A stretch of 64,000 nt of DNA from Devosia rhizoryzae (GCF_016698665.1 NZ_CP068046.1:744001-808000); one strand, 5' to 3'; shown: positions 1 through 8,707, counted from the first letter of the stretch. A program made the numbers and translations. Notes: generated by a model not told the origin, from the letters alone.

Positions 1-44
1 AAAAACCCGGCTCTTAGACCATTTCCCCGTGCCCGTGGCCAGCG
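1..44. other. Window edge, downstream of ureB
   Basis: These 44 bases follow the ureB stop on the minus strand. I see no ureC start codon with a ribosome binding site in them. ureC is therefore presumed to start beyond the left edge, which cannot be checked here. Confidence 0.5.
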
Positions 45-350
45 TCAAAGACTGCCCATCACCATTTGGCGGAAACCAAAGATCTGCCGGTCGCCACCAA
101 TGGGCACGAGCCGGACCTCGCGCGTTTGGCCGGGTTCAAAGCGTACGGCTGTCCCTGCAGCAATATCGAGACGCATGCCGCGCGTCTTTTCACGATCAAA
201 GCGCAGCCCGGCATTGGTTTCATAGAAGTGGTAGTGCGAACCTACCTGGATGGGGCGATCGCCAGTGTTGGCGACTTCGATTTTGAGCTGCGGTGCCCCA
301 TGATTGAGTTCGAGGTCGCCGCTGGCAGGAATAACTTCTCCGGGGATCAT
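45..350 (-). CDS. ureB: Urease subunit beta
   Basis: The 101-residue protein matches urease beta along its length, opening MIPGEV and carrying the family segment [10 protein letters not shown] at about residues 37-46 and a basic, glycine-rich C-terminal half. Beta is a structural subunit of the cytoplasmic nickel enzyme that hydrolyses urea to ammonia and carbamate; the catalytic residues are in UreC, which is outside the window. The start is the ATG at 350, preceded by AGGAC on the minus strand. It lies 10 bases after the HupE/UreJ-like gene, so it belongs to the ureD-ureA-ureJ-ureB transcription unit. The length is normal for a free-standing beta subunit. Confidence 0.96.
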   Translation of the reverse strand: MIPGEVIPASGDLELNHGAPQLKIEVANTGDRPIQVGSHYHFYETNAGLRFDREKTRGMRLDIAAGTAVRFEPGQTREVRLVPIGGDRQIFGFRQMVMGSL

Positions 351-360
351 GCTCTTGTCC

Positions 361-939
361 TCACGCGCTCATGGCCAACCATAGACCGCCCAGTGCCGTT
401 GCGGCTCCTGCTGCTCGCGGCAGCCACTTGCCGCCTAGGCGGTTGAGAGCAAACCCAGCGGCAAGGCCTACCGCATGCAGCACAACCGTCGAGAGGGCGA
501 AGCCAGCGGCAAATTGCCAGGCCCCGGCGCTGCCCAGTTCACCGCTATGCGCATGGCCATGGAAAAACGCGAAAAAGCCCACTGCAGCAGCGACCGTAGA
601 GGTCGGCACCGGCAGAGCCAGGGCGATCGCGATGCCGATAAAGATCACGGAGGCGAGTATAACCGGCTCCGCGAAGGGCAGGGGCATGCCCATGATCGCC
701 GCCACGAAGCCGAGCCCCATTGTTCCGGCAAAAGCCGCAGGAACGATCCAGATCGCTCTGCCACCCTGCATGGCGGCCCATAGGCCGACCGCAACCATGG
801 CCAGGATGTGGTCGAGGCCAAACAGCGGGTGGCTGAAGCCGGCGGCAAGGGAACCGTGTTCGACCGGATCGAGATGGGCAAAGGCGGGAACGGTGGCGGC
901 GCCGGCAATTGCCAGAGCCAGGAAGGCGCGCTTGAGCAT
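361..939 (-). CDS. HupE/UreJ family membrane protein (putative nickel permease)
   Basis: The 192-residue protein has an N-terminal signal-like segment ending AFAH, then the HupE/UreJ signature [12 protein letters not shown] near residues 37-48 and about six hydrophobic helices. A second histidine cluster, [10 protein letters not shown], lies near residue 125. HupE/UreJ proteins are membrane proteins of hydrogenase and urease operons and are thought to move nickel. The position between ureA and ureB, with gaps of about 10 bases, supports a role in nickel supply to urease. The ATG at 939 has AGGGG upstream. Nickel as substrate is known for some relatives and inferred here. Confidence 0.88.
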   Translation of the reverse strand: MLKRAFLALAIAGAATVPAFAHLDPVEHGSLAAGFSHPLFGLDHILAMVAVGLWAAMQGGRAIWIVPAAFAGTMGLGFVAAIMGMPLPFAEPVILASVIFIGIAIALALPVPTSTVAAAVGFFAFFHGHAHSGELGSAGAWQFAAGFALSTVVLHAVGLAAGFALNRLGGKWLPRAAGAATALGGLWLAMSA

Positions 940-948
940 GATTTACCC

Positions 949-1251
949 CTATCGGATCGGCTGGTGAACGGTGACGAGCTTGGTGCCGTCGGGAAAGGTC
1001 GCTTCCACCTGCACGTCGTGGATCATTTCGGCGATGCCCTCCATGACCTGGTCACGGCGGATGACATGGGCGCCGGACTCCATCAGTTCGGATACCGGCC
1101 GGCCATCGCGTGCGCCTTCCACGACGAAGTCGGTGATCAGCGCTATTGCCTCGGGGTGATTGAGCTTTACGCCCCGTTCGAGGCGCCTGCGGGCAACCGT
1201 GGCCGCCATGGCGATCAGCAGCTTGTCTTTTTCTCGGGGCGTTAGGTTCAT
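949..1251 (-). CDS. ureA: Urease subunit gamma
   Basis: This is a full-length 100-residue urease gamma subunit. It shows the family opening [16 protein letters not shown], the segment [21 protein letters not shown] at residues 31-51, and the end VTVHQPIR. Gamma assembles with UreB and UreC into the (alpha beta gamma)3 enzyme in the cytoplasm. It begins 13 bases after the ureD stop and ends 9 bases before the UreJ-like gene, so co-transcription is very likely. Gamma and beta are separate genes, as usual in alphaproteobacteria. Confidence 0.97.
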   Translation of the reverse strand: MNLTPREKDKLLIAMAATVARRRLERGVKLNHPEAIALITDFVVEGARDGRPVSELMESGAHVIRRDQVMEGIAEMIHDVQVEATFPDGTKLVTVHQPIR

Positions 1252-1264
1252 CGGTCGGCCTGTC

Positions 1265-2104
1265 TCATAGATGCCAGAGGCGCGGCAGGCTGCCGGCGCC
1301 GGTAAGTTCGATCAAAAGTGGAACGATCATGCGCCGCAAGGCAAGCCCGCTTCGCGCCATGGCGCGTATCACAAGGCGCTCGCCCGTGTTGCTGATGCCG
1401 ATCTGCCCTTCGGGCGAGAGCGGCGAGAGGCGCGCGCTCAACCTTTGGGCGGCATCGGCACTGTCGGCGACGTGCAGCACAGTGGCGAAGGCGCGGTTGC
1501 CTGCTAGAAGCGAAAGGCTATCGCGTTCGCTGGCTGCAGCTGAAAGCTCGGTTGCCTCAGCGTGGAGCAGGCGGCCGCTGCGGCTGATGCGCCAGCGATC
1601 GCGCAGGATAGCGTCGCGGGCATCCTCGCCCATGGCGTGACGTCCGAGCAATACGGCTTCGATCGCCGTGAGCGTCGCGCCTTCATCAAGCTCCACATCC
1701 AGCCGCCGATGCAACTTGCTGCCGCTAAAGAGGATCGTTTCCTGCGGCAGCCAATCAAGATGGGCGCCAGCGCCGACCTTGAGATGGGTCGAAACTTGAG
1801 CAGTATCGCCGGTGGAGCGATAGCTGCGTTCGCAGGCCTGCGTTGTCAGCACGGCCTTGCCACCGGCGGCGATTTCGGCGCCCCAGTCGATCCGATCGCC
1901 ACCGGTGATCCCGCCGGCGGTGTTGATCAGCACCGCTTCGAGGGCGGACGTGTGCGTGTTGGGCAGCCGGATTTTGCCGCAGCCTTCCTGAAAGAGGCGA
2001 TCGATGCGGGTGCGGCCTTCCACCTGCTTGGTCGTGAGGCGTGCGATGCCTCTTGCGCGTTGCAATGGGGCTGTCAGCATTTTGTTAGGTGCGCCAGAAT
2101 TCAT
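1265..2104 (-). CDS. ureD: Urease accessory protein UreD
   Basis: UreD (UreH) is the scaffold that binds apo-urease together with UreF and UreG during nickel insertion. The 279-residue protein has the family segments [12 protein letters not shown] (about residues 58-69), [12 protein letters not shown] (about 85-96) and [12 protein letters not shown] (about 118-129). The frame stays open upstream to 2617, but the conserved part starts at the ATG at 2104, and the extension would run antisense through another gene, so 2104 is chosen. ureD is the first gene of the ureDAJB unit. A 78-base gap separates it from a divergent secreted-protein gene, so a urease promoter probably lies at 2105-2182. Confidence 0.93.
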   Translation of the reverse strand: MNSGAPNKMLTAPLQRARGIARLTTKQVEGRTRIDRLFQEGCGKIRLPNTHTSALEAVLINTAGGITGGDRIDWGAEIAAGGKAVLTTQACERSYRSTGDTAQVSTHLKVGAGAHLDWLPQETILFSGSKLHRRLDVELDEGATLTAIEAVLLGRHAMGEDARDAILRDRWRISRSGRLLHAEATELSAAASERDSLSLLAGNRAFATVLHVADSADAAQRLSARLSPLSPEGQIGISNTGERLVIRAMARSGLALRRMIVPLLIELTGAGSLPRLWHL

Positions 2105-2105
2105 T

Positions 2106-2131
2106 GCAACGATCCTTTGGGTCGCCACGTT
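2106..2131 (+). promoter_or_regulatory. Possible EcfG-like promoter (near match)
   Basis: GCAAC, 17 bases, then CGTT resembles the alphaproteobacterial general-stress consensus GGAAC-N16/17-CGTT with one mismatch in the -35 box. It faces the secreted-protein gene starting at 2183. One near match is weak evidence. Confidence 0.3.
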
Positions 2132-2182
2132 TGTACTGCGAGCACACGCTCTAGCGTTGAAAAATTCCGAAAGGTTAGAAAA

Positions 2183-2581
2183 ATGAGCATTAAATCTGCC
2201 GTTTCCGCCGTTGCCCTCGCTTCCGCAATGATGATCGTTCCTGCTTTCGCACAGGACGCTGCTGCTCCCATGAGCGGCGACATGATGATCGGTGGTCTGA
2301 CCATCGCTGAAGGCGATATGCCTGCCGTGCAGGCTGCCTGCGACGAGCTTTCCACTGCCGCTAACACCTCGCTGTCGGACAGCACCGAAGATGGCGCTGC
2401 TGCAGGCACCAACACCACCGAAGAAGATCCGACCCGCGCTGCGGACCAGCCGCCGGCTGAAGGTCTCGACAATGCAACCACCACGATCGACCTTTCCTCG
2501 ATCACTCTTGAAGATTGTACCGAAGCTGGTCTCGTGATGACCAACGCTGACGACTCGGACGTGACCTCGGTTACCAACTAA
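2183..2581 (+). CDS. Small secreted acidic protein, unknown function
   Basis: This 132-residue protein has a clear Sec signal peptide (basic MSIKS, hydrophobic core, AFA-QD cleavage near residue 24). The mature part is rich in Asp, Glu, Thr, Ser and Ala, with a few Met (MSGDMMIGG) and two Cys, and has no domain I recognise. The ATG at 2183 follows AAAGGTTAGAAAA. The frame is open far upstream, but that part is antisense to ureD and is rejected. It lies on the opposite strand between urtE and ureD, splitting the urea cluster, and is followed by a strong intrinsic terminator. I do not assign a function; periplasmic location is inferred. Confidence 0.8.
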   Translation: MSIKSAVSAVALASAMMIVPAFAQDAAAPMSGDMMIGGLTIAEGDMPAVQAACDELSTAANTSLSDSTEDGAAAGTNTTEEDPTRAADQPPAEGLDNATTTIDLSSITLEDCTEAGLVMTNADDSDVTSVTN

Positions 2582-2603
2582 TCCTCGGCACATTTGTGCA
2601 GCG

Positions 2604-2629
2604 ACGCCCGGCTTCATGCCGGGCGTTTT
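2604..2629 (+). terminator. Intrinsic terminator of the secreted-protein gene
   Basis: A perfect 9-bp stem (ACGCCCGGC / GCCGGGCGT) with loop TTCAT is followed by a short T run. It ends the 132-residue gene; the minus-strand urtE stop lies just beyond it. Confidence 0.85.
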
Positions 2630-2633
2630 GCGT

Positions 2634-3338
2634 TTAAACCATGAGGTGACGGCGCACGTCGGGCTTGTCGAGATCGCTCGCCGGGCCAGAATGCATGATC
2701 TCGCCGCGGTCCATGACGTAGATGTCGTCGGCGATCTCCCGGCAGAAATCGAGAAACTGCTCCACCAGCAGGATGGTCATGCCCTTCTCGTCGCGCAGGA
2801 ACTGTAATGCGCGGCCGATGTCCTTGATGATCGATGGCTGGATGCCCTCGGTAGGCTCATCCAGCACGAGGACTTTGGGTCGGGTGACCAGCGCACGTCC
2901 GATGGCAAGCTGTTGCTGCTGGCCACCCGAGAGATCGCCACCCCGGCGTCCAAGCATGGACTTGAGCACGGGGAACAACTCGAAGATGTAGGCGGGAATG
3001 TTGCGCTCAGCTCTCGGGATACCGGCATAGCCAGTCTCAAGGTTTTCCTTGACCGTCAGCAGCGGGAACACCTCGCGGCCCTGAGGCACGTAGCCGATGC
3101 CCATGCGGGCGCGCTTATAGGGCGGGGACTTCTTCAGCACTTCCGAGCCGAAGGTGATTGCCCCCGCTGAGGCGTGGTTGATGCCGGTGATCGCCCGTAT
3201 GGTCGATGACTTGCCCACCCCATTCCGCCCCAAGACGGCAGTGATGCGCCCCGGTTCGCAGGTGATGGAAATGCCCTTGAGCGCCTGGGCGGCGCCATAG
3301 TGGAGGTCGATGTTCTCGATCGAAAGCGCAGCGCTCAT
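2634..3338 (-). CDS. urtE: Urea ABC transporter, ATP-binding subunit UrtE
   Basis: The 234-residue ABC ATPase has Walker A GRNGVGKSS near residue 36, signature LSGGQQQQLAIGRAL near 134, Walker B VLVLDEPTEG near 156 and the switch region LLVEQ near 190. It is a LivF-type subunit that powers UrtBC-mediated uptake at the inner membrane. The chosen ATG (3338) overlaps the urtD stop as ATGA; a longer open frame to 3425 lies inside urtD. It is the last gene of urtABCDE. Confidence 0.95.
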   Translation of the reverse strand: MSAALSIENIDLHYGAAQALKGISITCEPGRITAVLGRNGVGKSSTIRAITGINHASAGAITFGSEVLKKSPPYKRARMGIGYVPQGREVFPLLTVKENLETGYAGIPRAERNIPAYIFELFPVLKSMLGRRGGDLSGGQQQQLAIGRALVTRPKVLVLDEPTEGIQPSIIKDIGRALQFLRDEKGMTILLVEQFLDFCREIADDIYVMDRGEIMHSGPASDLDKPDVRRHLMV

Positions 3339-4084
3339 CGTCCAAGATACCTTTCGATGACGACGGGATTTTTGCTCACCTGATCGAGCGAGCCTTCGGC
3401 AAGGACCGATCCTTCGGCGAGGCACACGACGCGCGAGCCAAGTTCGCGCACGAAGCTCATGTCATGCTCGACAACGACGACCGATCGCGTGACAGAAATC
3501 TCGCGCAGGAGCTTGGCGGTTTCTTCGGTTTCGCTGTCGGTCATGCCGGCAACGGGTTCGTCGACCAGCAGAAGTTTTGGGTCCTGGGCGAGCAGCATGC
3601 CGATCTCGAGCCATTGCTTCTGGCCGTGGCTGAGATTGGCGGCGAACTCGTCCTTGCGGTGCAAGAGCCGCACGGTCTTGAGAATTTCGGTGATCCGCGC
3701 CTCGTCCTCGTTGCTAGCCGAGTAGAACAGGGTGGCAAAGATGCCGCGGGGCTTGCGCAGCGCCATTTCCAGATTGTCCCAGACGGTGTGACTCTCGAAA
3801 ACGGTCGGCTTCTGGAATTTTCGGCCGATGCCAAGATTGGCGATCGCCGCTTCATCGAGCTTGGTGAGATCGGTGCGGCCATCGAACAGGACCTCGCCGG
3901 CGTCGGGCCGGGTTTTGCCGGTTATAATGTCCATCATCGTGGTCTTGCCGGCGCCGTTCGGTCCGATAATGGCCAGCATTTCGGCAGGATGGACGATGAT
4001 CGAAAGGTTGTTGATGGCCTTGAAACCGTCGAAGGCGACGGAGACGCCATCGAGGTAGAGCATGGTATCGTGGGCTTTGCTCAT
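3335..4084 (-). CDS. urtD: Urea ABC transporter, ATP-binding subunit UrtD
   Basis: The 249-residue LivG-type ATPase has Walker A GPNGAGKTTMMD near residue 41, signature NLSHGQKQWLEIG near 147, Walker B LLLVDEPVAGM near 167 and switch histidine VVEHDMSFV near 202. The LSHGQ form of the signature and FQKPTVF are typical of UrtD. It starts 6 bases after urtC and ends in a 4-base overlap with urtE. It should form a heterodimer with UrtE on the cytoplasmic face of UrtBC. Confidence 0.96.
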   Translation of the reverse strand: MSKAHDTMLYLDGVSVAFDGFKAINNLSIIVHPAEMLAIIGPNGAGKTTMMDIITGKTRPDAGEVLFDGRTDLTKLDEAAIANLGIGRKFQKPTVFESHTVWDNLEMALRKPRGIFATLFYSASNEDEARITEILKTVRLLHRKDEFAANLSHGQKQWLEIGMLLAQDPKLLLVDEPVAGMTDSETEETAKLLREISVTRSVVVVEHDMSFVRELGSRVVCLAEGSVLAEGSLDQVSKNPVVIERYLGR

Positions 4085-4090
4085 TGGCTT

Positions 4091-5281
4091 TTACTCCGCC
4101 GGCCGTGGTTGCGCGTCGCCAAAACTGGCTGGATCTTCGCCGCGCTCGATGTCGGCCGAGGCTTTTGGCGTGGGGTCATGGCGGGCCGCGCGATGCCTGC
4201 CGAAAATCTGCTTCCAGAGACCGACGATGCCTTTGGGCAGGAACAGCGTCACCAGGACGAAGAGGGCGCCGAGGGCGAAGAGCCAGAATTCGGGAAAGAC
4301 GGTGGTGAACCAGGATTTGCCCAGATTGACGACGATGGCGCCGATGATCGGCCCGATCAGGGTGCCGCGCCCGCCGACGGCGGTCCAGATCACAACCTCG
4401 ATGGAATTGCCCGGCTCGAACTCGCCGGGATTGATGATGCCGACCTGCGGCACATAAAGGGCGCCAGCGATGCCGGCCATGATGGCTGAGACGGTGAAGG
4501 CGAAGAGCTTCACATATTCAACCCGGTAGCCGAGGAACCTCGTGCGGCTTTCGGCGTCGCGCACGGCGACCATGACCTTGCCGAGCTTGGAATTGACGAT
4601 CTTCGAGCAGACAAGGACCGAAAGCGCCAGGGCGATGGCGGTGGCGGCAAAAAGGGTGGCACGGGTGGCCTGCGCCTGGACCGGGGTGCCGAGAATGTCC
4701 TTGAAATCGGTAAGGCCGTTATTGCCGCCAAAACCCATGTCGTTGCGGAAAAAGGCCAGCAGAAGGGCGAAGGTCATTGCCTGGGTGATGATGGAGAGGT
4801 AGACGCCGGTGACGCGGCTGCGGAAGGCGAAGAAGCCAAAGACGAAGGCAAGAAGGCCGGGCACCAACACCACCATGGCCATGGCGAACCAGAAGTTGTC
4901 GAAGCCCTGCCAGAACCAGGGCAGCTCCGAATAATTGAGGAACACCATGAAGTCGGGCAGCACGGGATTGCCATAGACGCCGCGCGTGCCGATCTGGCGC
5001 ATCAGGTACATGCCCATGGCGTAGCCGCCGAGTGCGAAGAAGGCGCCGTGGCCGAGCGAAAGAATGCCGCAATAGCCCCAGACGAGGTCGAGCGCGAGGG
5101 CGAGAATGGCGTAGCTGAGGTATTTGCCGAGCAGCGACACGAGGTAGGTCGGCACGTGACCGAACTGGCCGGGCGGGATCAGGAGATTGGCCATCGGCAC
5201 GAGGATCGCGACGGCGAGGAAGATGCCGATGACCCAAATGGCCTTGCGATCGAGGGCGCGGAAGAGGGCTTGGGTCAGCAT
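4091..5281 (-). CDS. urtC: Urea ABC transporter, permease subunit UrtC
   Basis: This 396-residue LivM-type permease has about ten hydrophobic helices and the family stretches DLVWGYCGILSLGHGAFFAL (about residues 65-84) and GGRGTLIGPIIGA (about 305-317). The C-terminal tail of about 35 residues is charged and cytoplasmic. The ATG at 5281 begins the conserved MLTQALFRALDRKA; the longer frame to 5395 would translate a palindromic repeat and is rejected. A gap of about 180 bases holding that repeat separates it from urtB, which is unusual inside this operon. Confidence 0.95.
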   Translation of the reverse strand: MLTQALFRALDRKAIWVIGIFLAVAILVPMANLLIPPGQFGHVPTYLVSLLGKYLSYAILALALDLVWGYCGILSLGHGAFFALGGYAMGMYLMRQIGTRGVYGNPVLPDFMVFLNYSELPWFWQGFDNFWFAMAMVVLVPGLLAFVFGFFAFRSRVTGVYLSIITQAMTFALLLAFFRNDMGFGGNNGLTDFKDILGTPVQAQATRATLFAATAIALALSVLVCSKIVNSKLGKVMVAVRDAESRTRFLGYRVEYVKLFAFTVSAIMAGIAGALYVPQVGIINPGEFEPGNSIEVVIWTAVGGRGTLIGPIIGAIVVNLGKSWFTTVFPEFWLFALGALFVLVTLFLPKGIVGLWKQIFGRHRAARHDPTPKASADIERGEDPASFGDAQPRPAE

Positions 5282-5333
5282 GGGGCGAAACTCCGGTCGG
5301 CATAAAATAAGCGCGGGCCAAGCGGCGCTTGTG

Positions 5334-5432
5334 CATCCCTCCCCCTTGAGGGGAGGGAATGAGGGTGGGGGTCCGTCGGTGGACCACTGCACCACCCCCC
5401 ACCCCGACCCTCCCCCTCAAGGGTGGAGGGGG
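5334..5432. repeat. Palindromic intergenic repeat, copy A (urtB-urtC gap)
   Basis: This is a bipartite inverted repeat. A left C-rich hairpin (CCCTCCCCCTTGAGGGGAGGG) and a right one (CCCTCCCCCTCAAGGGTGGAGG) are joined by GGGTGGGGG / CCCCCCACCCC arms that pair with each other around a short centre. The same design occurs at 7104-7205 and 46569-46669. Such elements are common between genes in Rhizobiales; transcribed, it would form a strong RNA stem between urtB and urtC. Confidence 0.8.
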
Positions 5433-5462
5433 CGAAGGAGCCGACAAATCTTTGCAGGTTCC

Positions 5463-7061
5463 TCATTGCTCGACCGCCCGGCCCTTGAGCGCGAAGAGCC
5501 CACGTGGCCGGCGCTGGATGAAGAGGATGATGAGGACGAGGATCAGGATCTTGCCGAGGACGGCGCCGGCATAGGGTTCGAGGAACTTGTTGGCGACACC
5601 GAGCGTCAGCGCGCCGACCAGTGTGCCCCAGAGATTGCCGACACCGCCAAAGACCACGACCATGAAGCTATCAATGATGTAGTTCTGGCCCAGGTTTGGC
5701 GAGATGTTGTCGATCTGCGTCAAGGCTACGCCGGCAAGGCCGGCAATGCCGGAGCCGAGGCCGAAGGTCATGGCGTCGACGAAGGGGGTGCGGATGCCCA
5801 TGGACGAGGCCATGCGGCGGTTCTGCGTCACGGCGCGCATCTGGAGGCCAAGCGGGGTGCGATTGAGCACCAGGAGCAACATGAAGAAGACGATCAGGGC
5901 GAAGATGACGATCCAGAAGCGCCCATAGGTGATGGAAAGGCCGAAGAATTCGGTCGAGCCGGCCATCCAGGTCGGGGCGATAACCATCTGGTTGGTGGGC
6001 CCGAAGATCGAGCGCACGGTCTGCTGCAGAATCAGCGAAATGCCCCAAGTAGCGAGCAAGGTTTCGAGTGGACGCCCATAGAGCCAGCGGATGATGCCGC
6101 GCTCGATGCCGACACCAATGGCGCCGGTGACGAGGAAGGCGGCGGGCAGGGCGATCAGCAGCGAATAATCGAGCAGGCCTGGGAAATTATTGCGGATGGT
6201 CAGCTGGACCAGAAAGGTCGTGTAGGCGCCGAGCATGACCATTTCGCCGTGGGCCATGTTGATGACGCCCATGACGCCGAAGGTGATGGCGAGGCCAATG
6301 GCGGCGAGCAGCAGCACCGAGCCGAGCGAAACGCCGAACCACACATTTTGCAGGGCGCCCCAGACCGCACGTTCCTGTTCGAGCCCGGCGATGGCGGCGT
6401 TGATGCTGGCGACCAGTTCTTCGGGCGCATCGGTGCGAGAGGAGCTCAGAATAGTGATGGCGTTGCGGCCACTCCCGGCGACGAGCGGCACGGCGGCCTG
6501 GCGATCTTCGATGCTCGATGCGCTGTCGCGCAGAACGGTGAGGGCGCGCGCGTTCTGCATGGCGCGCAGCACATCCGCGTTGGTCTCGGCGGCGATCGCT
6601 TCCTCGAGCAGGGGAATATTGGCCGGGTCGGGATTGGCGAGGAAGCCGTTGGCGGCCGAAAGGCGCGTCGCGGGGTTGTCGCTCATCAGCGTCATGCCGG
6701 CGAGAGCGGCGGCGATGCCACGGCGGAGGCTATTGTTGACGCGAATCTTGGAGAGGTCGGCGTCGGCGCCCAGTTCCACGGGATCGCCCGTGACGGGGTC
6801 GGTGACGGTGGAGCCGCGCTGGATCAGCACGCGGCCTGTGGTTTCATCCGCATAAAGGTCGCCATCACCGAGGGCGGTGAGGGCGGGCACGACGGCAGGA
6901 TCGCCGGTTGCGGCGAGCTCGGTGACGATGGTGGCCAGTTCCTTGAGGCTGGCTTCGGCCATGGCGGCGACGCTGGCTGCGATATCGGTCTCCTGAGCCT
7001 GAGCAGCAGGAGCGAGAACAAGAAGGAGTGCCACCAGGAGATTGCGGAGATGAGTCAACAT
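5463..7061 (-). CDS. urtB: Urea ABC transporter, permease subunit UrtB
   Basis: The 532-residue protein is the long proteobacterial UrtB. A signal peptide (about residues 1-22, ending AQAQE) and a soluble periplasmic region (about 23-235) precede a LivH-type permease domain (about 240-530) with GVINMAHGEMVMLGAYTTF near 309-327 and WGISLILQQTVRSIFGP. The N-terminal extension is a normal feature of this family, not a fusion. It lies between two palindromic repeats, one on each side, inside the urt operon. With UrtC it forms the membrane channel for urea. Confidence 0.96.
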   Translation of the reverse strand: MLTHLRNLLVALLLVLAPAAQAQETDIAASVAAMAEASLKELATIVTELAATGDPAVVPALTALGDGDLYADETTGRVLIQRGSTVTDPVTGDPVELGADADLSKIRVNNSLRRGIAAALAGMTLMSDNPATRLSAANGFLANPDPANIPLLEEAIAAETNADVLRAMQNARALTVLRDSASSIEDRQAAVPLVAGSGRNAITILSSSRTDAPEELVASINAAIAGLEQERAVWGALQNVWFGVSLGSVLLLAAIGLAITFGVMGVINMAHGEMVMLGAYTTFLVQLTIRNNFPGLLDYSLLIALPAAFLVTGAIGVGIERGIIRWLYGRPLETLLATWGISLILQQTVRSIFGPTNQMVIAPTWMAGSTEFFGLSITYGRFWIVIFALIVFFMLLLVLNRTPLGLQMRAVTQNRRMASSMGIRTPFVDAMTFGLGSGIAGLAGVALTQIDNISPNLGQNYIIDSFMVVVFGGVGNLWGTLVGALTLGVANKFLEPYAGAVLGKILILVLIILFIQRRPRGLFALKGRAVEQ

Positions 7062-7103
7062 GGGTGGCTAAGTCCTTGTTCTGAAAGGCTGGAGGTAACA
7101 GGG

Positions 7104-7205
7104 ACCCCCACCCGGCCTCCCCCTTTAGGAGGGGGAGGAGTAGATTGTGGCTGGCTGACACCGGCCTGTTCCTCCCCCTTCTTCAGGGGGAGGTTAGGTG
7201 GGGGT
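7104..7205. repeat. Palindromic intergenic repeat, copy B (urtA-urtB gap)
   Basis: Outer arms ACCCCCACCCGGCCTCCCC and AGGTTAGGTGGGGGT are inverted, and each half has its own hairpin (CCTCCCCCTTTAGGAGGGGGAGG; CCTCCCCCTTCTTCAGGGGGAGG). It sits immediately 3' of the urtA stop, where transport operons often carry an RNA stem that keeps binding-protein mRNA stable or limits read-through. It is the same family as copies A and C. Confidence 0.85.
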
Positions 7206-7210
7206 GACCG

Positions 7211-8515
7211 TTACTGCGCAGCGGCGCCGCAGGTCTTGGTTTCGGTGTTGTAGTTGCCGCAGTTGATCGGGGCGGTCCAATCGGCTTCGAGCATGGCGCT
7301 CTCGGGCAGGTAGTCGGACCAGGCGTCGCCGGGGACGAGGTCTTCGGTTTCCGAGACCACGAAGAACTGGCCGTCGTCCTGGATTTCACCGATCAGCACC
7401 GGCTTGGTGATGTGGTGGTTGGGGAGCATGGTGGCCATGCCGCCGGTGAGGTTCGGGGTTTCGAGGCCGACAATGGCGTCGATCACAGCGTCGGCTTCGG
7501 TCGACTGGGCGGCTTCGACAGCCTTCACCCAGAGGTTGAAGCCGATATAGTGGGCTTCCATCGGGTCGTTGGTGACGCGATCGGTCGAGCCGATATAGTC
7601 CTGCCAGGCGGAGATGAACTCTTCATTTTCCGGCGTGTCGACGGACATGAAGTAGTTCCAGGCGGCAAGGTGACCCACCAGCGGGGTGGTGTCGAAGCCG
7701 GAAAGTTCTTCTTCGCCGACCGAGAAGGCGACGACGGGGATGTCTTCGGCCTTGATGCCCTGGTTGCCCAGCTCGCGGTAGAAGGGCACGTTGGCGTCGC
7801 CGTTGATGGTCGAGACCACGGCGGTCTTCTTGCCTTCGGAGCCGAAGGCCTTAATGTCGGAGACGATGGTCTGCCAATCGGAGTGACCGAAGGGCGTGTA
7901 GTTGATCATGATGTCTTCTTGCGCGACGCCTTTGTCGAGCAGGTATTGCTCGAGAATCTTGTTGGTCGTCTGCGGGTAGACATAGTCGGTGCCGGCGAGG
8001 ACCCAGCGCTCGACCGAGCCGCCGTCTTCGCTCATCAGGTAGTCGACGGCCGGGATGGCCTGCTGGTTCGGGGAAGCGCCGGTGTAGAAGACGTTGCGCT
8101 GCGATTCTTCGCCTTCGTACTGGACGGGGTAGAAGAGCAGCGAGTTCAGTTCTTCAAAGACCGGCAGAACGGACTTGCGGCAGACCGAGGTCCAGCAACC
8201 GAAGACCACGTCGACGTCGTCGACTTCGATTAGCTGGCGGGCGAGTTCGGCGGCCAGCGGCCAGTCGGACGCGATGTCGACGACCACGGGTTCGAGCTGC
8301 TTGCCGAGCACGCCGCCCTTGGCGTTCTGCTGTTCGATCAGGAACAGCATCGTGTCCTTGAGCGTGGTTTCCGAGATCGCCATCGTGCCCGAAAGCGAAT
8401 GGAGAATGCCGACCTTGATGGTGTCGTCCTGCGCCATTACCGGCACGGCGGATGCGAAGATCGTGCCGGCCATGGCGGCAGCGAGAAGAGCGCGTTTCGC
8501 GCTGAAGAATGTCAT
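7211..8515 (-). CDS. urtA: Urea ABC transporter, substrate-binding protein UrtA
   Basis: The 434-residue periplasmic binding protein starts with a Sec signal peptide (MTFFSAKRALL..., cleavage near VMAQ, residue 29). The mature part begins DTIKVGILHSLSGTMAIS, typical of UrtA/amide-urea binding proteins, and continues with FGCWTSVCRKSVLPVFEE and LLFYPVQYEGEE, family landmarks. It captures urea for UrtBCDE. The ATG at 8515 is chosen because the signal peptide starts there; the open frame continues to 8599 without support. It is the first gene of the operon and diverges from the large kinase. Confidence 0.96.
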   Translation of the reverse strand: MTFFSAKRALLAAAMAGTIFASAVPVMAQDDTIKVGILHSLSGTMAISETTLKDTMLFLIEQQNAKGGVLGKQLEPVVVDIASDWPLAAELARQLIEVDDVDVVFGCWTSVCRKSVLPVFEELNSLLFYPVQYEGEESQRNVFYTGASPNQQAIPAVDYLMSEDGGSVERWVLAGTDYVYPQTTNKILEQYLLDKGVAQEDIMINYTPFGHSDWQTIVSDIKAFGSEGKKTAVVSTINGDANVPFYRELGNQGIKAEDIPVVAFSVGEEELSGFDTTPLVGHLAAWNYFMSVDTPENEEFISAWQDYIGSTDRVTNDPMEAHYIGFNLWVKAVEAAQSTEADAVIDAIVGLETPNLTGGMATMLPNHHITKPVLIGEIQDDGQFFVVSETEDLVPGDAWSDYLPESAMLEADWTAPINCGNYNTETKTCGAAAQ

Positions 8516-8600
8516 GAGTAGTCCCTCTGACCTGTTGAGCCCCGAGACACCAAGGGAGGCGTCTGGGGGGACAGTGGGACAGATCTTAACCGCAGCCATA

Positions 8601-8616
8601 TACGTCGATTGACGTA
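8601..8616. promoter_or_regulatory. Inverted repeat in the urtA / kinase intergenic region
   Basis: TACGTCG-AT-TGACGTA is an inverted repeat of heptamers with a 2-base spacer (6 of 7 positions symmetric). This geometry is like NarL/LuxR-family operators. It lies about 90 bases upstream of both urtA and the kinase gene, so it is a candidate site for the LuxR-type regulator encoded at 12054. Binding is inferred. Confidence 0.45.
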
Positions 8617-8707
8617 ACAGCGGGGCACGAGAGGCTGGAAAGCCTTGTAAACCGTGCTATTCAGGCCTTGGCGAATTTCTGAGCAGCGCTGCGGACTGGT
8701 TAAGAAC

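Noticed and set aside
2105..2617. N-terminal extension of ureD
   Set aside because: The frame stays open but has no UreD similarity and is antisense to a gene with a clear signal peptide.
5187..7253. Very long plus-strand open frame antisense to urtB
   Set aside because: It runs against the well-conserved UrtB and through a palindromic repeat; its composition (Gly/Asp/His-rich) is typical of a high-GC antisense frame.
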